From Paraburkholderia sp. CNPSo 3272 (GTDB lineage: Bacteria; Pseudomonadota; Gammaproteobacteria; Burkholderiales; Burkholderiaceae), in NCBI RefSeq assembly GCF_024206495.1, contig NZ_JAMBPQ010000019.1, positions 1-64,000 on the forward strand: a stretch of 64,000 nt of DNA. Reading direction: 5' to 3'. The notes beneath the pieces were generated by a model, which did not search any database, was not told where the DNA came from, and saw only the letters and a program-made list of their open reading frames with translations. Of this stretch, positions 27,120 through 35,990 are shown in pieces; the first letter of the stretch is position 1, and every line of letters begins with the position of its first letter. The position numbers and the translations under genes were made by a program.

Positions 27120-28142
27120 CTACAAGGCGCCGCAGCCCGCCGCGTCGCTCGCCATCTCCCGTGCCGCCATGGCGCCTTCGACCCGTAGCAGTTCCGGCAA
27201 CGACACGCCATTTTTCGCGGCCGTCAATTCGGCCAGTATCGACAGGGCGATCTCCGGCGGCGTCCGGCTGCCGATGTAGATGCCCACCGGTCCGTGCAGG
27301 CGCGCGAGTTCTTCGTCGTCGAGATCGAACTCCTTCAAGCGCTTGCGCCGCGCCGCGTTATTGCGACGCGAACCGAGCGCACCCACATAGAACGCGGGTG
27401 TTTTCAGCGCTTCCATCAGCGCGAGATCGTCGAGCTTCGGATCGTGCGTCAGCGCGATCACCGCACAGCGTTCGTCGAGCTTCATGTCCATCACGGTGTC
27501 GTCGGGCATGGCGCGAACGACGGTCGTGCCCGGCACGTTCCACTCGTCCGTATATTCCTCGCGCGGATCGCACACCGTGACCTGATAATCCAGCCCCACC
27601 GCAACGCTGCACAGATAGCGCGACAACTGTCCCGCGCCGATCACCAGCATCCGGTAACGGGGCCCATGGACGGTCAGCAGCGTCGTCCCGTCGAAGAGGA
27701 CGCCGTCCGTCGCCTGCGCGGGTTCGAGTCGCGCAGCGCCCGTCGCCATGTCGAGCGTGCGCGCGACGAGCCTGCCTGCCTCCACCGCTGCGCACAGCTC
27801 GGCGATACCGCTCCCAGCCGTCAACGGCTCCAGCACGAGTTGAATGGTGCCGCCACAAGGCAGGCCGAAGCGATGCGCCTCTTGCGCGCTCACGCCGTAC
27901 TTCAACGCCTGCGGCCTTTCCTGTTCGATGCCTCGCTGCCGCACGCGATCGATCAGATCGTCTTCGATGCATCCGCCCGACACCGACCCGACCACATGCC
28001 CATCGGCGCGCACGGCGAGCATCGCGCCTGCGGGACGCGGCGACGATCCCCATGTCTTCACCACCGTCACCAGCAGCACGCGATGCCCGTCTGCCAGCCA
28101 TCGCGCGCTGCTCTTCAGGACTTCGAGGTCCACGCTGTCCAT
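27120..28142 (-). CDS. XdhC/CoxI-family molybdenum cofactor maturation protein
   Basis: 340 residues. N-terminal XdhC/CoxI domain ~1-75 (LLVTVVKTWGSSPRPAGAML, GSVSGGCIEDDLI, with the conserved GGC) and a C-terminal Rossmann domain ~190-320 (RMLVIGAGQLSRYLCSVAVG, YVGALGSRRNNAARRKRL, GIYIGSRTPPEIALSI). Proteins of this family bind molybdenum cofactor, aid its sulfuration and insert it into xanthine-dehydrogenase-type enzymes. Here the obvious client is the molybdenum hydroxylase encoded at 31598-35990. The ATG at 28142 follows GGGAG in GGCAGGGAGACGAGTCA. It is the last of a leftward set: LysR, a 39-codon frame, xdhC. Confidence 0.9.
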   Translation of the reverse strand: MDSVDLEVLKSSARWLADGHRVLLVTVVKTWGSSPRPAGAMLAVRADGHVVGSVSGGCIEDDLIDRVRQRGIEQERPQALKYGVSAQEAHRFGLPCGGTIQLVLEPLTAGSGIAELCAAVEAGRLVARTLDMATGAARLEPAQATDGVLFDGTTLLTVHGPRYRMLVIGAGQLSRYLCSVAVGLDYQVTVCDPREEYTDEWNVPGTTVVRAMPDDTVMDMKLDERCAVIALTHDPKLDDLALMEALKTPAFYVGALGSRRNNAARRKRLKEFDLDDEELARLHGPVGIYIGSRTPPEIALSILAELTAAKNGVSLPELLRVEGAMAAREMASDAAGCGAL

Positions 28143-28161
28143 TGACTCGTCTCCCTGCCAG

Positions 28162-28281
28162 TCACCGCAACGGCGTGGTCCGGTCCGCAACGCCGGCCGG
28201 CATGACGGTGTCGTTGGCTTTTTCGATCGCTTCTTTGGGTGTGCCGAGCCAATCCGCGGCAATCCAGTTTCGTGCGTTCAT
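28162..28281 (-). CDS. Possible 39-residue small protein between LysR and xdhC
   Basis: ATG at 28281 overlaps the LysR stop (ATGA) and has AAGGA 9 bases upstream; the stop is 19 bases before the xdhC start. The product begins MNARNWIAADWLGTPKEAIE and ends ADRTTPLR; it has no membrane segment or known motif. The coupling to LysR and the clean composition (few Arg/Pro runs compared with antisense frames here) support translation, but 39 codons could also be chance. Confidence 0.4.
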   Translation of the reverse strand: MNARNWIAADWLGTPKEAIEKANDTVMPAGVADRTTPLR

Positions 28282-29219
28282 GCTGAACGTTCCTTGTTGG
28301 GGTGTGAGGGCTCGTCGCCCGACATGTTCGACGCGCGGTGCAACTCGTCGCCGATGACCTCGATCAGTGCTTCCGCCGCCGCGCTCAACGGGCGGCGCGG
28401 ATGGCTCACGCACACAATGTGCCGCACGATACGAGGCGCGAGGATCGGGCACGCTCGCAGGGTGCCGTGACGCGCCGCCCGCTCGACGACGATGCGCGGC
28501 AGGATCGTCGCGAATCGCGTGTGCTCGACGAGCTTGAGAATGGTCGACAGCACATCGATCTCGAAGCGCGGCGCAAGCAGAACGTCTTCGTGCTGCGCGG
28601 CGCTGTCCAGCACGCCGCGCAGGCCGTGGCGCTTCGTCGGCAGCACCAGTTCGAGTTCGGGCAGTTGCGCGAGCTCGATTGCGTGCGGCAGATCCGGCCC
28701 ATGTGCCGCGCTGGTGGCCAGCACCATCTCTTCGTCGAGCAGCGCTCGCGAGTCGAGGGAAAGGCGCGCTCGCGGCTTGTTGATGATGGCGGCATCGAGC
28801 TGCCCGCCCGCCACCCAGTCGATGAAGGTTGCGCTGTAGCCATCGGCGACGGTGACTTCGACATCGGGGTAACGCGCGTGAAAGCGCGACAGCGCATCCG
28901 CGAGCACGCTTTCCGTCACCGATGCGATCAGCCCGATGCCGACATGCCCCGTCACCACTTCGTCGCGCTGCACGAGTTGCTGCCGCGCGTGGGCAAGGTC
29001 GCGCACGATCGGTAAAAACAGGCGGTACATCAGCCGTCCCGCGGCGGTCGGCGCCATGCCGTGTGCGCCGCGCTCGAAGAGCTGCTGATGCAGTTCGTCT
29101 TCGAGCTTCGCGATCTGCATGCTGAGCGCGGGCTGGACGATGTTCAGCCGCTTGGCGGCGCGCGTGACCGAGCCGTCCTCGAAGAGCGCGATGAAGTACT
29201 GGATTTGCTTGAGGTCCAT
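28278..29219 (-). CDS. LysR-family transcriptional regulator of the furan-catabolic locus
   Basis: 313 residues. N-terminal winged helix ~1-60 (MDLKQIQYFIALFEDGSVTR, RLNIVQPALSMQIAKLEDEL) and a LysR substrate-binding domain ~90-300 (GHVGIGLIASVTESVLADAL, LDAAIINKP, LVLPTKRHGLR). It diverges from the UbiD-like gene hmfF across a 273-base space holding inverted repeats, the usual layout for a regulator and its target. It is clearly paralogous to the LysR at 42339-43259 at the other end of the cluster; the two proteins share most of their first 75 residues. The inducer is probably a furan acid or its CoA thioester, by analogy with the hmf clusters. Confidence 0.93.
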   Translation of the reverse strand: MDLKQIQYFIALFEDGSVTRAAKRLNIVQPALSMQIAKLEDELHQQLFERGAHGMAPTAAGRLMYRLFLPIVRDLAHARQQLVQRDEVVTGHVGIGLIASVTESVLADALSRFHARYPDVEVTVADGYSATFIDWVAGGQLDAAIINKPRARLSLDSRALLDEEMVLATSAAHGPDLPHAIELAQLPELELVLPTKRHGLRGVLDSAAQHEDVLLAPRFEIDVLSTILKLVEHTRFATILPRIVVERAARHGTLRACPILAPRIVRHIVCVSHPRRPLSAAAEALIEVIGDELHRASNMSGDEPSHPNKERSA

Positions 29220-29392
29220 TTTTCCGGGGCATCAGAGCAGCTAATAGGCCGTGTCGGCATTATCAACCTGCTTTCTGCACGCGGGCACGGTGTCGATTCT
29301 TCATGTCCCCGTTACCCGGGCATGTGAACGATACATTCATACGGAACCGTAAGGACACTGTCATCCGGAGGAACACGGATATAACGAGAAAT

Positions 29393-29423
29393 GATCTTGC
29401 GCATCAATACACGGTATTAGATC
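29393..29423. promoter_or_regulatory. Candidate LysR operator upstream of hmfF
   Basis: Nested inverted repeats in the LysR-hmfF divergent space: GATCT (29393-29397) with AGATC (29419-29423), enclosing AATAC-ACG-GTATT (29406-29418). ATAC...GTAT arms are common in LysR-type operators. It lies 70 bases upstream of the hmfF start and about 175 bases from the LysR start. Confidence 0.4.
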
Positions 29424-29492
29424 TTATGGGGCGATCTCGCTACGCTTCATCCATGCGCTTGCCTCGGCAGGTGCTCACAGATGGAGACGCTG

Positions 29493-30986
29493 ATGAATAC
29501 ACGCGATGCCGCCACGAACGGCATTCCCTCGCTTGACTGGGCCCCCGGCCGCGCCGGCACCGGCTCGCTTTCGCTGCGCGACTGGCTCGCGTATCTCGCG
29601 AAAACCGGTCGCGTCGCGACGATCGACAAGCCCGTTGCGCTCGAACACGAACTCGCCGCGATCGCGAAGCGCCTCGACGGCACACAAGCGGCTTTTTTCA
29701 CGCAGCCGCGCGGTCATGCAGTGCCCGTGGTGAGCGGCTTCATGTCGAAGCGCGCGTGGATTGCGGAAGCGATGGGCGTCGATGAATCCGCGTTACTCGC
29801 GCGGTTCTCCGCTGCGGCCGCCGCGCCGCTCGCATCGAAGCTCGTTGAACGCGACGATGCGCCGTGCCAGCAAGTGGTGCACACGAGCGGCATCGATCTT
29901 CACGCGCTGTTGCCGATTCCCACGCACAGCGAGCATGACAACGGCCCGTACATCACAGCAGGCCTCGTGATCGCGCGCAATCCGCGCACCGGCGTGCAGA
30001 ACGTCTCGATCAACCGCATCCAGGTGCACGGCCCCGATCGCATGGCGATCCTGCTGCTGCCGCGCCATCTCTACGCATTTCAGCGCGAGGCGGAAGCCGC
30101 CGGCGATGCGCTCGACGTGGCCATCGCCATTGGCGTCGATCCGTTGACCCTGCTCGCCTCACAGGCGATCACGCCGATCGATCACGACGAGCTCGAAATC
30201 GCGGGGGCGCTGCAGGGCGCGCCGCTGCCCGTCGTGCAGTGCGTGACGAACGGCACGCATGTGCCGGCGTTCGCGGAGATCGTCATCGAAGGGCGCATTC
30301 TGCCGAACGTCCGCGAGCCGGAAGGCCCGTTCGGCGAGTTCCCGAAGTACTACAGCGCGAAGGAAGCACGCGAAGTCATCGAAGTAGCGGCGCTCACGCA
30401 TCGGCGCGATCCGATTTTTCATACGATAGTGCCGGCCGAAATGGAGCATTTGCTGCTCGGCGCGATCCCGCGTGAAGCCACCTTGCTTGCGCATCTCCAG
30501 CGCAGCCATCCGGCGGTGAAAGACGTGCATCTGTCGGTGGGCGGCGTGTGCCGCTATCACCTGTGGGTGCAGTTCGACAAGAAGCGCGAAGGGGAAGCGA
30601 AGAACGTCATCCTCTGCGCGTTCGGCGCGCACTACGACATCAAGCAGGTTGTCGTCGTCGATACCGATGTGAACGTCCACGATCCCGCGGAAATCGAATG
30701 GGCGATCGCGACGCGCTTTCAGGCGGACCGCGACATGGTCGTGATCGCGGGCGCGCAGGGCTCGCCGCTCGATCCGTCGACGACGGTAGGTCAGCCCGAC
30801 GATGCGCCGCCGCATCTGCAGGGCGTGAGCGCGAAGCTGGGCCTCGACGCGACGCGCCCGGTCGTCTATCCGGCGCACGTCTTCACGCGCGTGCGCATTC
30901 CCGGTCAGGACACCGTTGATCTGAATGCGCTCGTCGCCGCCGACAACAGCGCCTTCGAGGCCTACATGGCGCGCAATCATGACTGA
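29493..30986 (+). CDS. hmfF: UbiD-family decarboxylase, probable 2,5-furandicarboxylate decarboxylase
   Basis: 497 residues from the ATG at 29493, which has GGAG 5-6 bases upstream; an ATG at 29481 overlaps that site and is less likely. UbiD-fold signatures: NVSINRIQVHGPDRMAI (prenylated-FMN and metal contact region, ~170), IVIEGRILPNVREPEGPFGEF with the paired catalytic glutamates (~265-280), and MEHLLLGAIPREATLL (~320). UbiD enzymes use prenylated FMN, made by the UbiX partner encoded next, to decarboxylate aromatic acids. In the hmf system of Cupriavidus basilensis the equivalent pair removes CO2 from 2,5-furandicarboxylate to give 2-furoate; the full cluster match here supports that assignment. 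Overlaps hmfG by 8 bases. Confidence 0.82.
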   Translation: MNTRDAATNGIPSLDWAPGRAGTGSLSLRDWLAYLAKTGRVATIDKPVALEHELAAIAKRLDGTQAAFFTQPRGHAVPVVSGFMSKRAWIAEAMGVDESALLARFSAAAAAPLASKLVERDDAPCQQVVHTSGIDLHALLPIPTHSEHDNGPYITAGLVIARNPRTGVQNVSINRIQVHGPDRMAILLLPRHLYAFQREAEAAGDALDVAIAIGVDPLTLLASQAITPIDHDELEIAGALQGAPLPVVQCVTNGTHVPAFAEIVIEGRILPNVREPEGPFGEFPKYYSAKEAREVIEVAALTHRRDPIFHTIVPAEMEHLLLGAIPREATLLAHLQRSHPAVKDVHLSVGGVCRYHLWVQFDKKREGEAKNVILCAFGAHYDIKQVVVVDTDVNVHDPAEIEWAIATRFQADRDMVVIAGAQGSPLDPSTTVGQPDDAPPHLQGVSAKLGLDATRPVVYPAHVFTRVRIPGQDTVDLNALVAADNSAFEAYMARNHD

Positions 30987-31593
30987 ACGCAGGAAGCGCA
31001 TCGTCGTCGGCATCTCGGGCGCAAGCGGCGCCGTGATCGGCGTGCGTTTGCTCGCCGCGTTGCGCCGGCTCGGCACGCACGAGACGCATCTCATCGTGTC
31101 GTCGTCGGGCGCGGTGACGGCCGCACAGGAGCTCGGCCTCACGCGTGGTGATATCGAAGCCCTTGCCGATGTCGTGCACAACGTGCGCGATATCGGCGCG
31201 GCGGTGGCGAGCGGATCGTTTCTGACCGAAGGCATGGTGATCGCGCCATGTTCGATGAAAACGCTCGCGGGCGTCGCGAACGGCTTCGCGGACAACCTGC
31301 TTACGCGTGCCGCCGATGTGATGCTCAAGGAGCGTCGCCGCCTCGTGCTGGTCGCGCGCGAAACGCCGCTCAATCTCGCGCATCTGCGCAACATGACGCT
31401 CGCCACGGAAATGGGCGCGATCGTGATGCCGCCGGTGCCCGCGTTCTACGCGCATCCGCAGACTATCGACGACGTGGTCGACCACACTGTCGGGCGGATT
31501 CTCGATCTGTTCGGCATCGAGCACGACGAGATTGCGCGCCGCTGGAGCGGTCTCGCCGATGAATTCGGCGGCCGCGCCGCAGGGGAGGAGTAA
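30979..31593 (+). CDS. hmfG: UbiX-family flavin prenyltransferase
   Basis: 204 residues from the ATG at 30979, overlapping the end of hmfF (coupled). UbiX hallmarks: IVVGISGASGAVIGVRLL (FMN-binding N-terminus), the middle SFLTEGMVIAPCSMKTLAGVANGFADNLLTRAADV, and ARETPLNLAHLRNMTLATEMGAIVMPP with the conserved catalytic Glu/Ser/Arg region. It adds dimethylallyl to FMN to make the cofactor used by UbiD-type decarboxylases, in this case HmfF. Length is normal for UbiX. In the original hmf description this protein was called a second decarboxylase subunit; the cofactor role comes from later work on UbiX. Confidence 0.87.
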   Translation: MTERRKRIVVGISGASGAVIGVRLLAALRRLGTHETHLIVSSSGAVTAAQELGLTRGDIEALADVVHNVRDIGAAVASGSFLTEGMVIAPCSMKTLAGVANGFADNLLTRAADVMLKERRRLVLVARETPLNLAHLRNMTLATEMGAIVMPPVPAFYAHPQTIDDVVDHTVGRILDLFGIEHDEIARRWSGLADEFGGRAAGEE

Positions 31594-31597
31594 GGTC

Positions 31598-34500
31598 ATG
31601 AACCAGCGCGAAACCGCATTCGCCCAGGTAGACGCGCGCGACGCCGACAACCCGGCGCGCGAAGCGAGCGCACCGCAGCGTCACGTCGGACGCCCGATGG
31701 AGCGCCTCGAAGACCCGGCGATCCTGACGGGCCGTGGCCGCTACGGGGACGACATCGCTGTAAAGCCCGGCACGCTGCACGCCGCGATTCTGCGTTCGCC
31801 GCACGCGCACGCGGACATCCTGTCGATCGATACGGAAGCCGCATCCAGACTCGCGGGCGTGCGCGCCGTGCTCACGCGCGACGATCTGCGTCCGTGGTCG
31901 CGACCGTTCGTCGTCGGCGTGAAATCGCCGATGGAACAGTGGGCGCTCGCGATGGACCGCGTGCGCTACGTCGGCGAGCCGGTGGCCGTCGTGATGGCGC
32001 AATCGCGCGCGTTGGCGGAAGACGCGCTCGATCTGATCAAGGTCGAGTACGCGATGCGCGACCCCGTGACGTCGATCGAACAAGCCGCGCAGGACGACGC
32101 CCCGGTGCTGCACGAACGCGTCGGCAGCAACGTCGTCAGCGACCGGCATTTCCGCTACGGCGAGCCGGAAGCGGCCTTCGAGCGCGCGCCGCATCGCGTG
32201 AAGCTGGTCGCGCATTATCCGCGCAACTCGTGCGCGCCGATCGAATGCGGCGTCGTGATCGCCGAATACCTCTCGGGCGATGAAGGCTACGACGTCACGT
32301 CGAATTTTATGGGGCCGTTCTCGCTGCACGCCGTCATGGCGATGGCGCTGAACGTGCCCGCGAACCGGCTCCGTCATAAGGCGCCGCGCGATTCCGGCGG
32401 CAGCTTCGGCGTGAAGCAGGCGGTGTTTCCCTATGTCGTGCTGATGTGCCTCGCGTCGCGCAAGGCGGGCGCGCCGGTGAAGTGGGTGGAGGACCGGCTC
32501 GAACACCTGAGCGCAGCCACATCGGCGACGGCGCGCGTCTCGACGATCGAAGCCGCCGTCGAAGCGGATGGCCGCATCGTCGCGCTGTCCTACGATCAAC
32601 TGGAAGACGTCGGCGGCTACGTGCGTGCGCCCGAGCCCGCGACGTTCTACCGGATGCACGGCTGTCTGACGGGGGCCTACGACATCCCGAATCTCGTCGT
32701 GCGCAACCGGGTCGTGTTGACGAACAAGACGCCAACCGGCCTCGTGCGCGGATTCGGCGGACCACAGGTGTATTTCGCGCTGGAACGGCTGATTCAGCGC
32801 ATCGCCATCGAGCTGAAGCTCGATGTGCTCGACGTGTATCGCCGCAACTTCGTTGCCGCCGATGCGTTCCCGTATCGCGCGGCGGCAGGCGCGCTGCTCG
32901 ATTCGGGCAACTATCAGGAAGCGCTGCGCCGTTCGCTCGACGAAGGCGGATACCGCGAACTCGTCGCGCGCCGCGACGCCGCGCGCAACGCAGGGCGGCT
33001 GTATGGCATTGGCTTCGCCGCGATCGTCGAGCCGTCGGTATCGAACATGGGCTACATCACGACCGTGATGCCCGCCGATGCGCGCAGGAAAGCCGGGCCG
33101 AAGAATGGCGCGATAGCGAGCGCGACCGTCAGCGTCGATCTGCTCGGCGGCGTGGTCGTGACGATTGCTTCGACGCCCGCGGGCCAGGGTCACATGACGG
33201 TGTGCGCGCAAGTCGTCGCCGATGTGCTCGGGCTCGATCCGAAGGACATCGTCGTCAACGTCGAATTCGACACGCACAAGGACGCCTGGTCCGTCGCGGC
33301 GGGCAACTATTCGAGCCGCTTCGCGGGCGCGGTGGCGGGCACGGTGCATCTCGCCGCGACGCGCGTGCGCGACAAACTCGCGCGCGTACTCGCGAAGCAG
33401 TTCGACTGCGCGCCCGGCGACGTGCGCTTCGAAGGCGCGCGCGTCTTTCCGCACGACGCCGTAGACCGCGCGCTGCCGTTCGCACGCGCCGCGAGCAATG
33501 CGCCGCACTGGGCGCCTGCGCTCCTGCCCGAGGGCGAAGAGCCGGGCTTGCGCGAAACCGTGTTCTGGTCCCCGCCGCACATGGATGCACCCGACGAACA
33601 GGACCGCATCAATACATCGGCGGCGTATGGCTTCGCGTTCGACATGTGCGGCGTCGAAGTGGATCGCGCGACGGGACGCGTGCGCATCGACCGATACGTG
33701 ACCGTGCACGACGCCGGCACCATCCTCAATCCCGCACTCGCCGATGGCCAGATTCGCGGCGCGTTCGCGCAAGGCGTCGGCGCGGCGCTGATGGAAGAGT
33801 TCCGGTACGGCGCGGACGGCAGCTTCCAGTCCGGCACGCTCGCCGACTATCTGATGCCGACGACCTGCGAAGTGCCCGATCCGCTGATCGTGCATCTGGA
33901 GACGCCTTCGCCTTTCACGCCGCTTGGCGCGAAGGGTCTCGGCGAAGGCAACAACATGAGCACGCCGCCGTGCATCGCGAATGCGGTGGCGGACGCGCTC
34001 GGCGTCGAAGACATTCGTCTGCCGCTCACGCCGCCCAGAGTGATGGCGATGATCGGCATGGACGATCCCGAACCGTCGCGGCCGGAATATCGCGAAGCGG
34101 CCGTCACGAAGCCCGCGACGCCGGGGGGCGGACGCGCACTGACGGCGCAGGGCGCTGTCGATCTGCCCGCGACCCCCGAAGCGGTGTTCGCCGTGCTGCT
34201 CGATCCGAAGGCGCTCGCGAACGTCATTCCCGGCTGTCACGCGCTCGAAGAGACGGCGCCGAACCAGTATCGCGCGGACGTGACCGTCGGCGTCGGCATG
34301 ATCAAGGCGCGTTTCGAGGCGCGTATCGGCCTGTCGGAAATCGATGCGCCGCGCCGCCTGCGGCTCGCTGGCGCGGGCATGTCGCCGCTCGGCAGCGCGC
34401 GCGGCAGCGGTCTCGTCGAACTGACGCCGCAAGGCAGCGGCACGCGGCTCACGTACGACTACGAAGCGCAGGTGTCGGGCAAGGTCGCGGCGGTCGGCGG

Positions 34501-34639
34501 CCGCATGCTCGAAGGCGCGGCGAAGGTCGTGCTGAAGCAGTTGTTCGAATCGCTCGGACGGCAGGCGGCGGGCAAGCCCGTGCAAGCGCAAGGATCGTGG
34601 ATCGCAAGACTCCTCGCCCGTTTCAGGAGACACGCATGA
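31598..34639 (+). CDS. hmfA: Molybdenum hydroxylase large subunit (furoyl-CoA dehydrogenase) with fused CoxG-like domain
   Basis: 1013 residues from the ATG at 31598 (ribosome-binding GGGGAGGAG upstream). Residues ~22-815 are a xanthine-dehydrogenase-family molybdopterin subunit: GRPMERLEDPAILTGRGRYG, DSGGSFGVKQ, TPAGQGHMTVCAQVVADVLG, and GAKGLGEGNNMSTPP with the catalytic Glu near residue 782. Residues ~846-1005 form an SRPBCC/CoxG-like domain (VDLPATPEAVFAVLLDPKAL, NVIPGCHALEE, VGVGMIKARFEARIGLSE, GSGTRLTYDYEAQVSGKVA) that in CO dehydrogenase clusters is the separate protein CoxG. Expected reaction: hydroxylation of 2-furoyl-CoA at C5. Overlaps hmfB by 4 bases (ATGA). The fusion makes it longer than the usual ~800 residues. 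Confidence 0.85.
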   Translation: MNQRETAFAQVDARDADNPAREASAPQRHVGRPMERLEDPAILTGRGRYGDDIAVKPGTLHAAILRSPHAHADILSIDTEAASRLAGVRAVLTRDDLRPWSRPFVVGVKSPMEQWALAMDRVRYVGEPVAVVMAQSRALAEDALDLIKVEYAMRDPVTSIEQAAQDDAPVLHERVGSNVVSDRHFRYGEPEAAFERAPHRVKLVAHYPRNSCAPIECGVVIAEYLSGDEGYDVTSNFMGPFSLHAVMAMALNVPANRLRHKAPRDSGGSFGVKQAVFPYVVLMCLASRKAGAPVKWVEDRLEHLSAATSATARVSTIEAAVEADGRIVALSYDQLEDVGGYVRAPEPATFYRMHGCLTGAYDIPNLVVRNRVVLTNKTPTGLVRGFGGPQVYFALERLIQRIAIELKLDVLDVYRRNFVAADAFPYRAAAGALLDSGNYQEALRRSLDEGGYRELVARRDAARNAGRLYGIGFAAIVEPSVSNMGYITTVMPADARRKAGPKNGAIASATVSVDLLGGVVVTIASTPAGQGHMTVCAQVVADVLGLDPKDIVVNVEFDTHKDAWSVAAGNYSSRFAGAVAGTVHLAATRVRDKLARVLAKQFDCAPGDVRFEGARVFPHDAVDRALPFARAASNAPHWAPALLPEGEEPGLRETVFWSPPHMDAPDEQDRINTSAAYGFAFDMCGVEVDRATGRVRIDRYVTVHDAGTILNPALADGQIRGAFAQGVGAALMEEFRYGADGSFQSGTLADYLMPTTCEVPDPLIVHLETPSPFTPLGAKGLGEGNNMSTPPCIANAVADALGVEDIRLPLTPPRVMAMIGMDDPEPSRPEYREAAVTKPATPGGGRALTAQGAVDLPATPEAVFAVLLDPKALANVIPGCHALEETAPNQYRADVTVGVGMIKARFEARIGLSEIDAPRRLRLAGAGMSPLGSARGSGLVELTPQGSGTRLTYDYEAQVSGKVAAVGGRMLEGAAKVVLKQLFESLGRQAAGKPVQAQGSWIARLLARFRRHA

Positions 34640-35457
34640 AGCCCGCACCGTTCGACTACCTGCGCGCAATGACCGCGCAAGACGCGCTCGACGCGCTCGC
34701 GCAATACGGCGAAGACGCGCGCGTGCTGGCGGGCGGCCAGTCGCTGATGGCCGTGCTCAACATGCGGCTCGCGCAGCCGAAGGTGCTGATCGATATCTCG
34801 CGCACCGCTGAACTCGATGCCGTGCGCGTGGACAAGCAGGCGGGGCATCTCGTCGTGAACGCCGCGGCGACGCAAGGCAGCGTCGAATGGCGCAGCACGC
34901 TCACCGACGAAGCGCCGCTGCTCGCGATGGCCTTCCCGCACATCTCGCACTTTCAGATTCGCAATCGCGGAACCGTGTGCGGATCGATCGCGCATGCGGA
35001 CCCGAGCGCGGAGCTGCCGCTCGTGCTTTCGGCGCTCGGCGGCGACGTGATGCTGCGCTCGCGAAAGAGGCGCCGCACGCTCGCGGCGCAGGACTTCTTT
35101 CAGGGAATGCTGATGACCGCGCGCGAGCCCGACGAACTCGTCGAAGCGGTGCGCTTCCCGCTGCGCAAGGCGGGCGAGCGCTACGCGTTCGCGGAATTTT
35201 CTGCGCGACACGGCGATTTCGCGATCGTCGCGTGCGCGGCCGTGGTCACCGACGAGTCGATCCGTATTGCAGTGGGCGGCGTCGCGGACCGGCCGGTGAC
35301 GGAGCAATGGCCGCGTCTGCAGGGCGACGACCTGCGCGGCGCACTGAACGATTTGTGCTGGAAACTGCACGCGCAGGACGATGCGCACATCAGCGCGAAA
35401 TATCGCCGGAATCTGATCCGGCAACTCGGATGGCGCGTGATCGAGGAGGCAAAGTGA
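34636..35457 (+). CDS. hmfB: Molybdenum hydroxylase FAD-binding subunit (furoyl-CoA dehydrogenase)
   Basis: 273 residues; CoxM/xanthine-dehydrogenase medium-subunit family. FAD-binding PCMH-type domain ~1-170 with RVLAGGQSLMAVLNMRLAQP (~35-55), PHISHFQIRNRGTVCGSIAHADPSAELP (~105-132), and the C-terminal CO-dehydrogenase-flavoprotein domain ~175-270. It passes electrons from the iron-sulfur subunit to an acceptor. ATG overlaps the hmfA stop (ATGA) and its own stop overlaps the start of hmfC, so A, B and C are tightly coupled. Confidence 0.88.
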   Translation: MKPAPFDYLRAMTAQDALDALAQYGEDARVLAGGQSLMAVLNMRLAQPKVLIDISRTAELDAVRVDKQAGHLVVNAAATQGSVEWRSTLTDEAPLLAMAFPHISHFQIRNRGTVCGSIAHADPSAELPLVLSALGGDVMLRSRKRRRTLAAQDFFQGMLMTAREPDELVEAVRFPLRKAGERYAFAEFSARHGDFAIVACAAVVTDESIRIAVGGVADRPVTEQWPRLQGDDLRGALNDLCWKLHAQDDAHISAKYRRNLIRQLGWRVIEEAK

Positions 35458-35990
35458 GCAAGATGGCGGACACCATGATGCGGCACGGCGAAGCGCAGCG
35501 CATTGCGCTGACGCTGAACGGCCGCGAACGAAGCGGCTTTTGCGAGCCGCGCGAACTGCTGTCGGACTTCATCCGGCACGAACTCGGCGCGACGGGCACG
35601 CACGTCGGCTGCGAACATGGCGTGTGCGGTGCATGCACCTTGCAGGTCGATGGCGTCGCGGCGCGCTCGTGCCTGATGCTCGCGGTGCAGGCCGAGGGGC
35701 GGCATGTCGATACCGTTGAAGGCCTTGCGCCCGATCAGACGCTGGGAGACCTGCAGCAGGCGTTCCAGCGGCATCACGCGCTGCAATGCGGCTTCTGCAC
35801 GGCGGGCATTTTGATGTCGTGCGCGGATTATCTGCGGCGCGTGCCCGATCCGTCCGAAGAGCAAGTGCGCGAGATGCTCTCGGGTCATATCTGTCGCTGT
35901 ACGGGCTACACGCCCATCGTGGCCGCGGTGCTCGACGTGGCGGCGCGCCGCCGGGCCGAGGCGAGCGCGAAGGAGGTCGAACATGCTTGA
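35454..35990 (+). CDS. hmfC: Molybdenum hydroxylase 2Fe-2S subunit (furoyl-CoA dehydrogenase)
   Basis: 178 residues from the GTG at 35454 (GAGGAGG 4 bases upstream, GTGA overlap with hmfB); an ATG at 35463 lies too far (13 bases) from that site. N-terminal plant-type ferredoxin domain with the first cluster in HVGCEHGVCGACTLQVDG...SC (~50-75) and C-terminal helical domain with the second cluster in LQCGFCTAGILMSC and SGHICRCTGYTPI (~110-160). Two [2Fe-2S] centres relay electrons from the molybdenum site to FAD. Overlaps hmfD by 8 bases. Confidence 0.9.
   Translation: MSKMADTMMRHGEAQRIALTLNGRERSGFCEPRELLSDFIRHELGATGTHVGCEHGVCGACTLQVDGVAARSCLMLAVQAEGRHVDTVEGLAPDQTLGDLQQAFQRHHALQCGFCTAGILMSCADYLRRVPDPSEEQVREMLSGHICRCTGYTPIVAAVLDVAARRRAEASAKEVEHA

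Noticed and set aside
32446..34640. A long plus-strand frame overlapping hmfA and running into hmfB
   Set aside because: Only the part from 34636 is a real protein (hmfB). The upstream part is Arg-rich shadow of hmfA in another frame, so a fusion protein was not accepted.
31463..34669. A 1068-codon open frame on the minus strand, plus similar long antisense frames at 36907-39609 and 47586-50300
   Set aside because: All mirror recognised genes on the other strand, are Arg/His/Ala-rich and have no motif. Long antisense frames are expected at this GC content.
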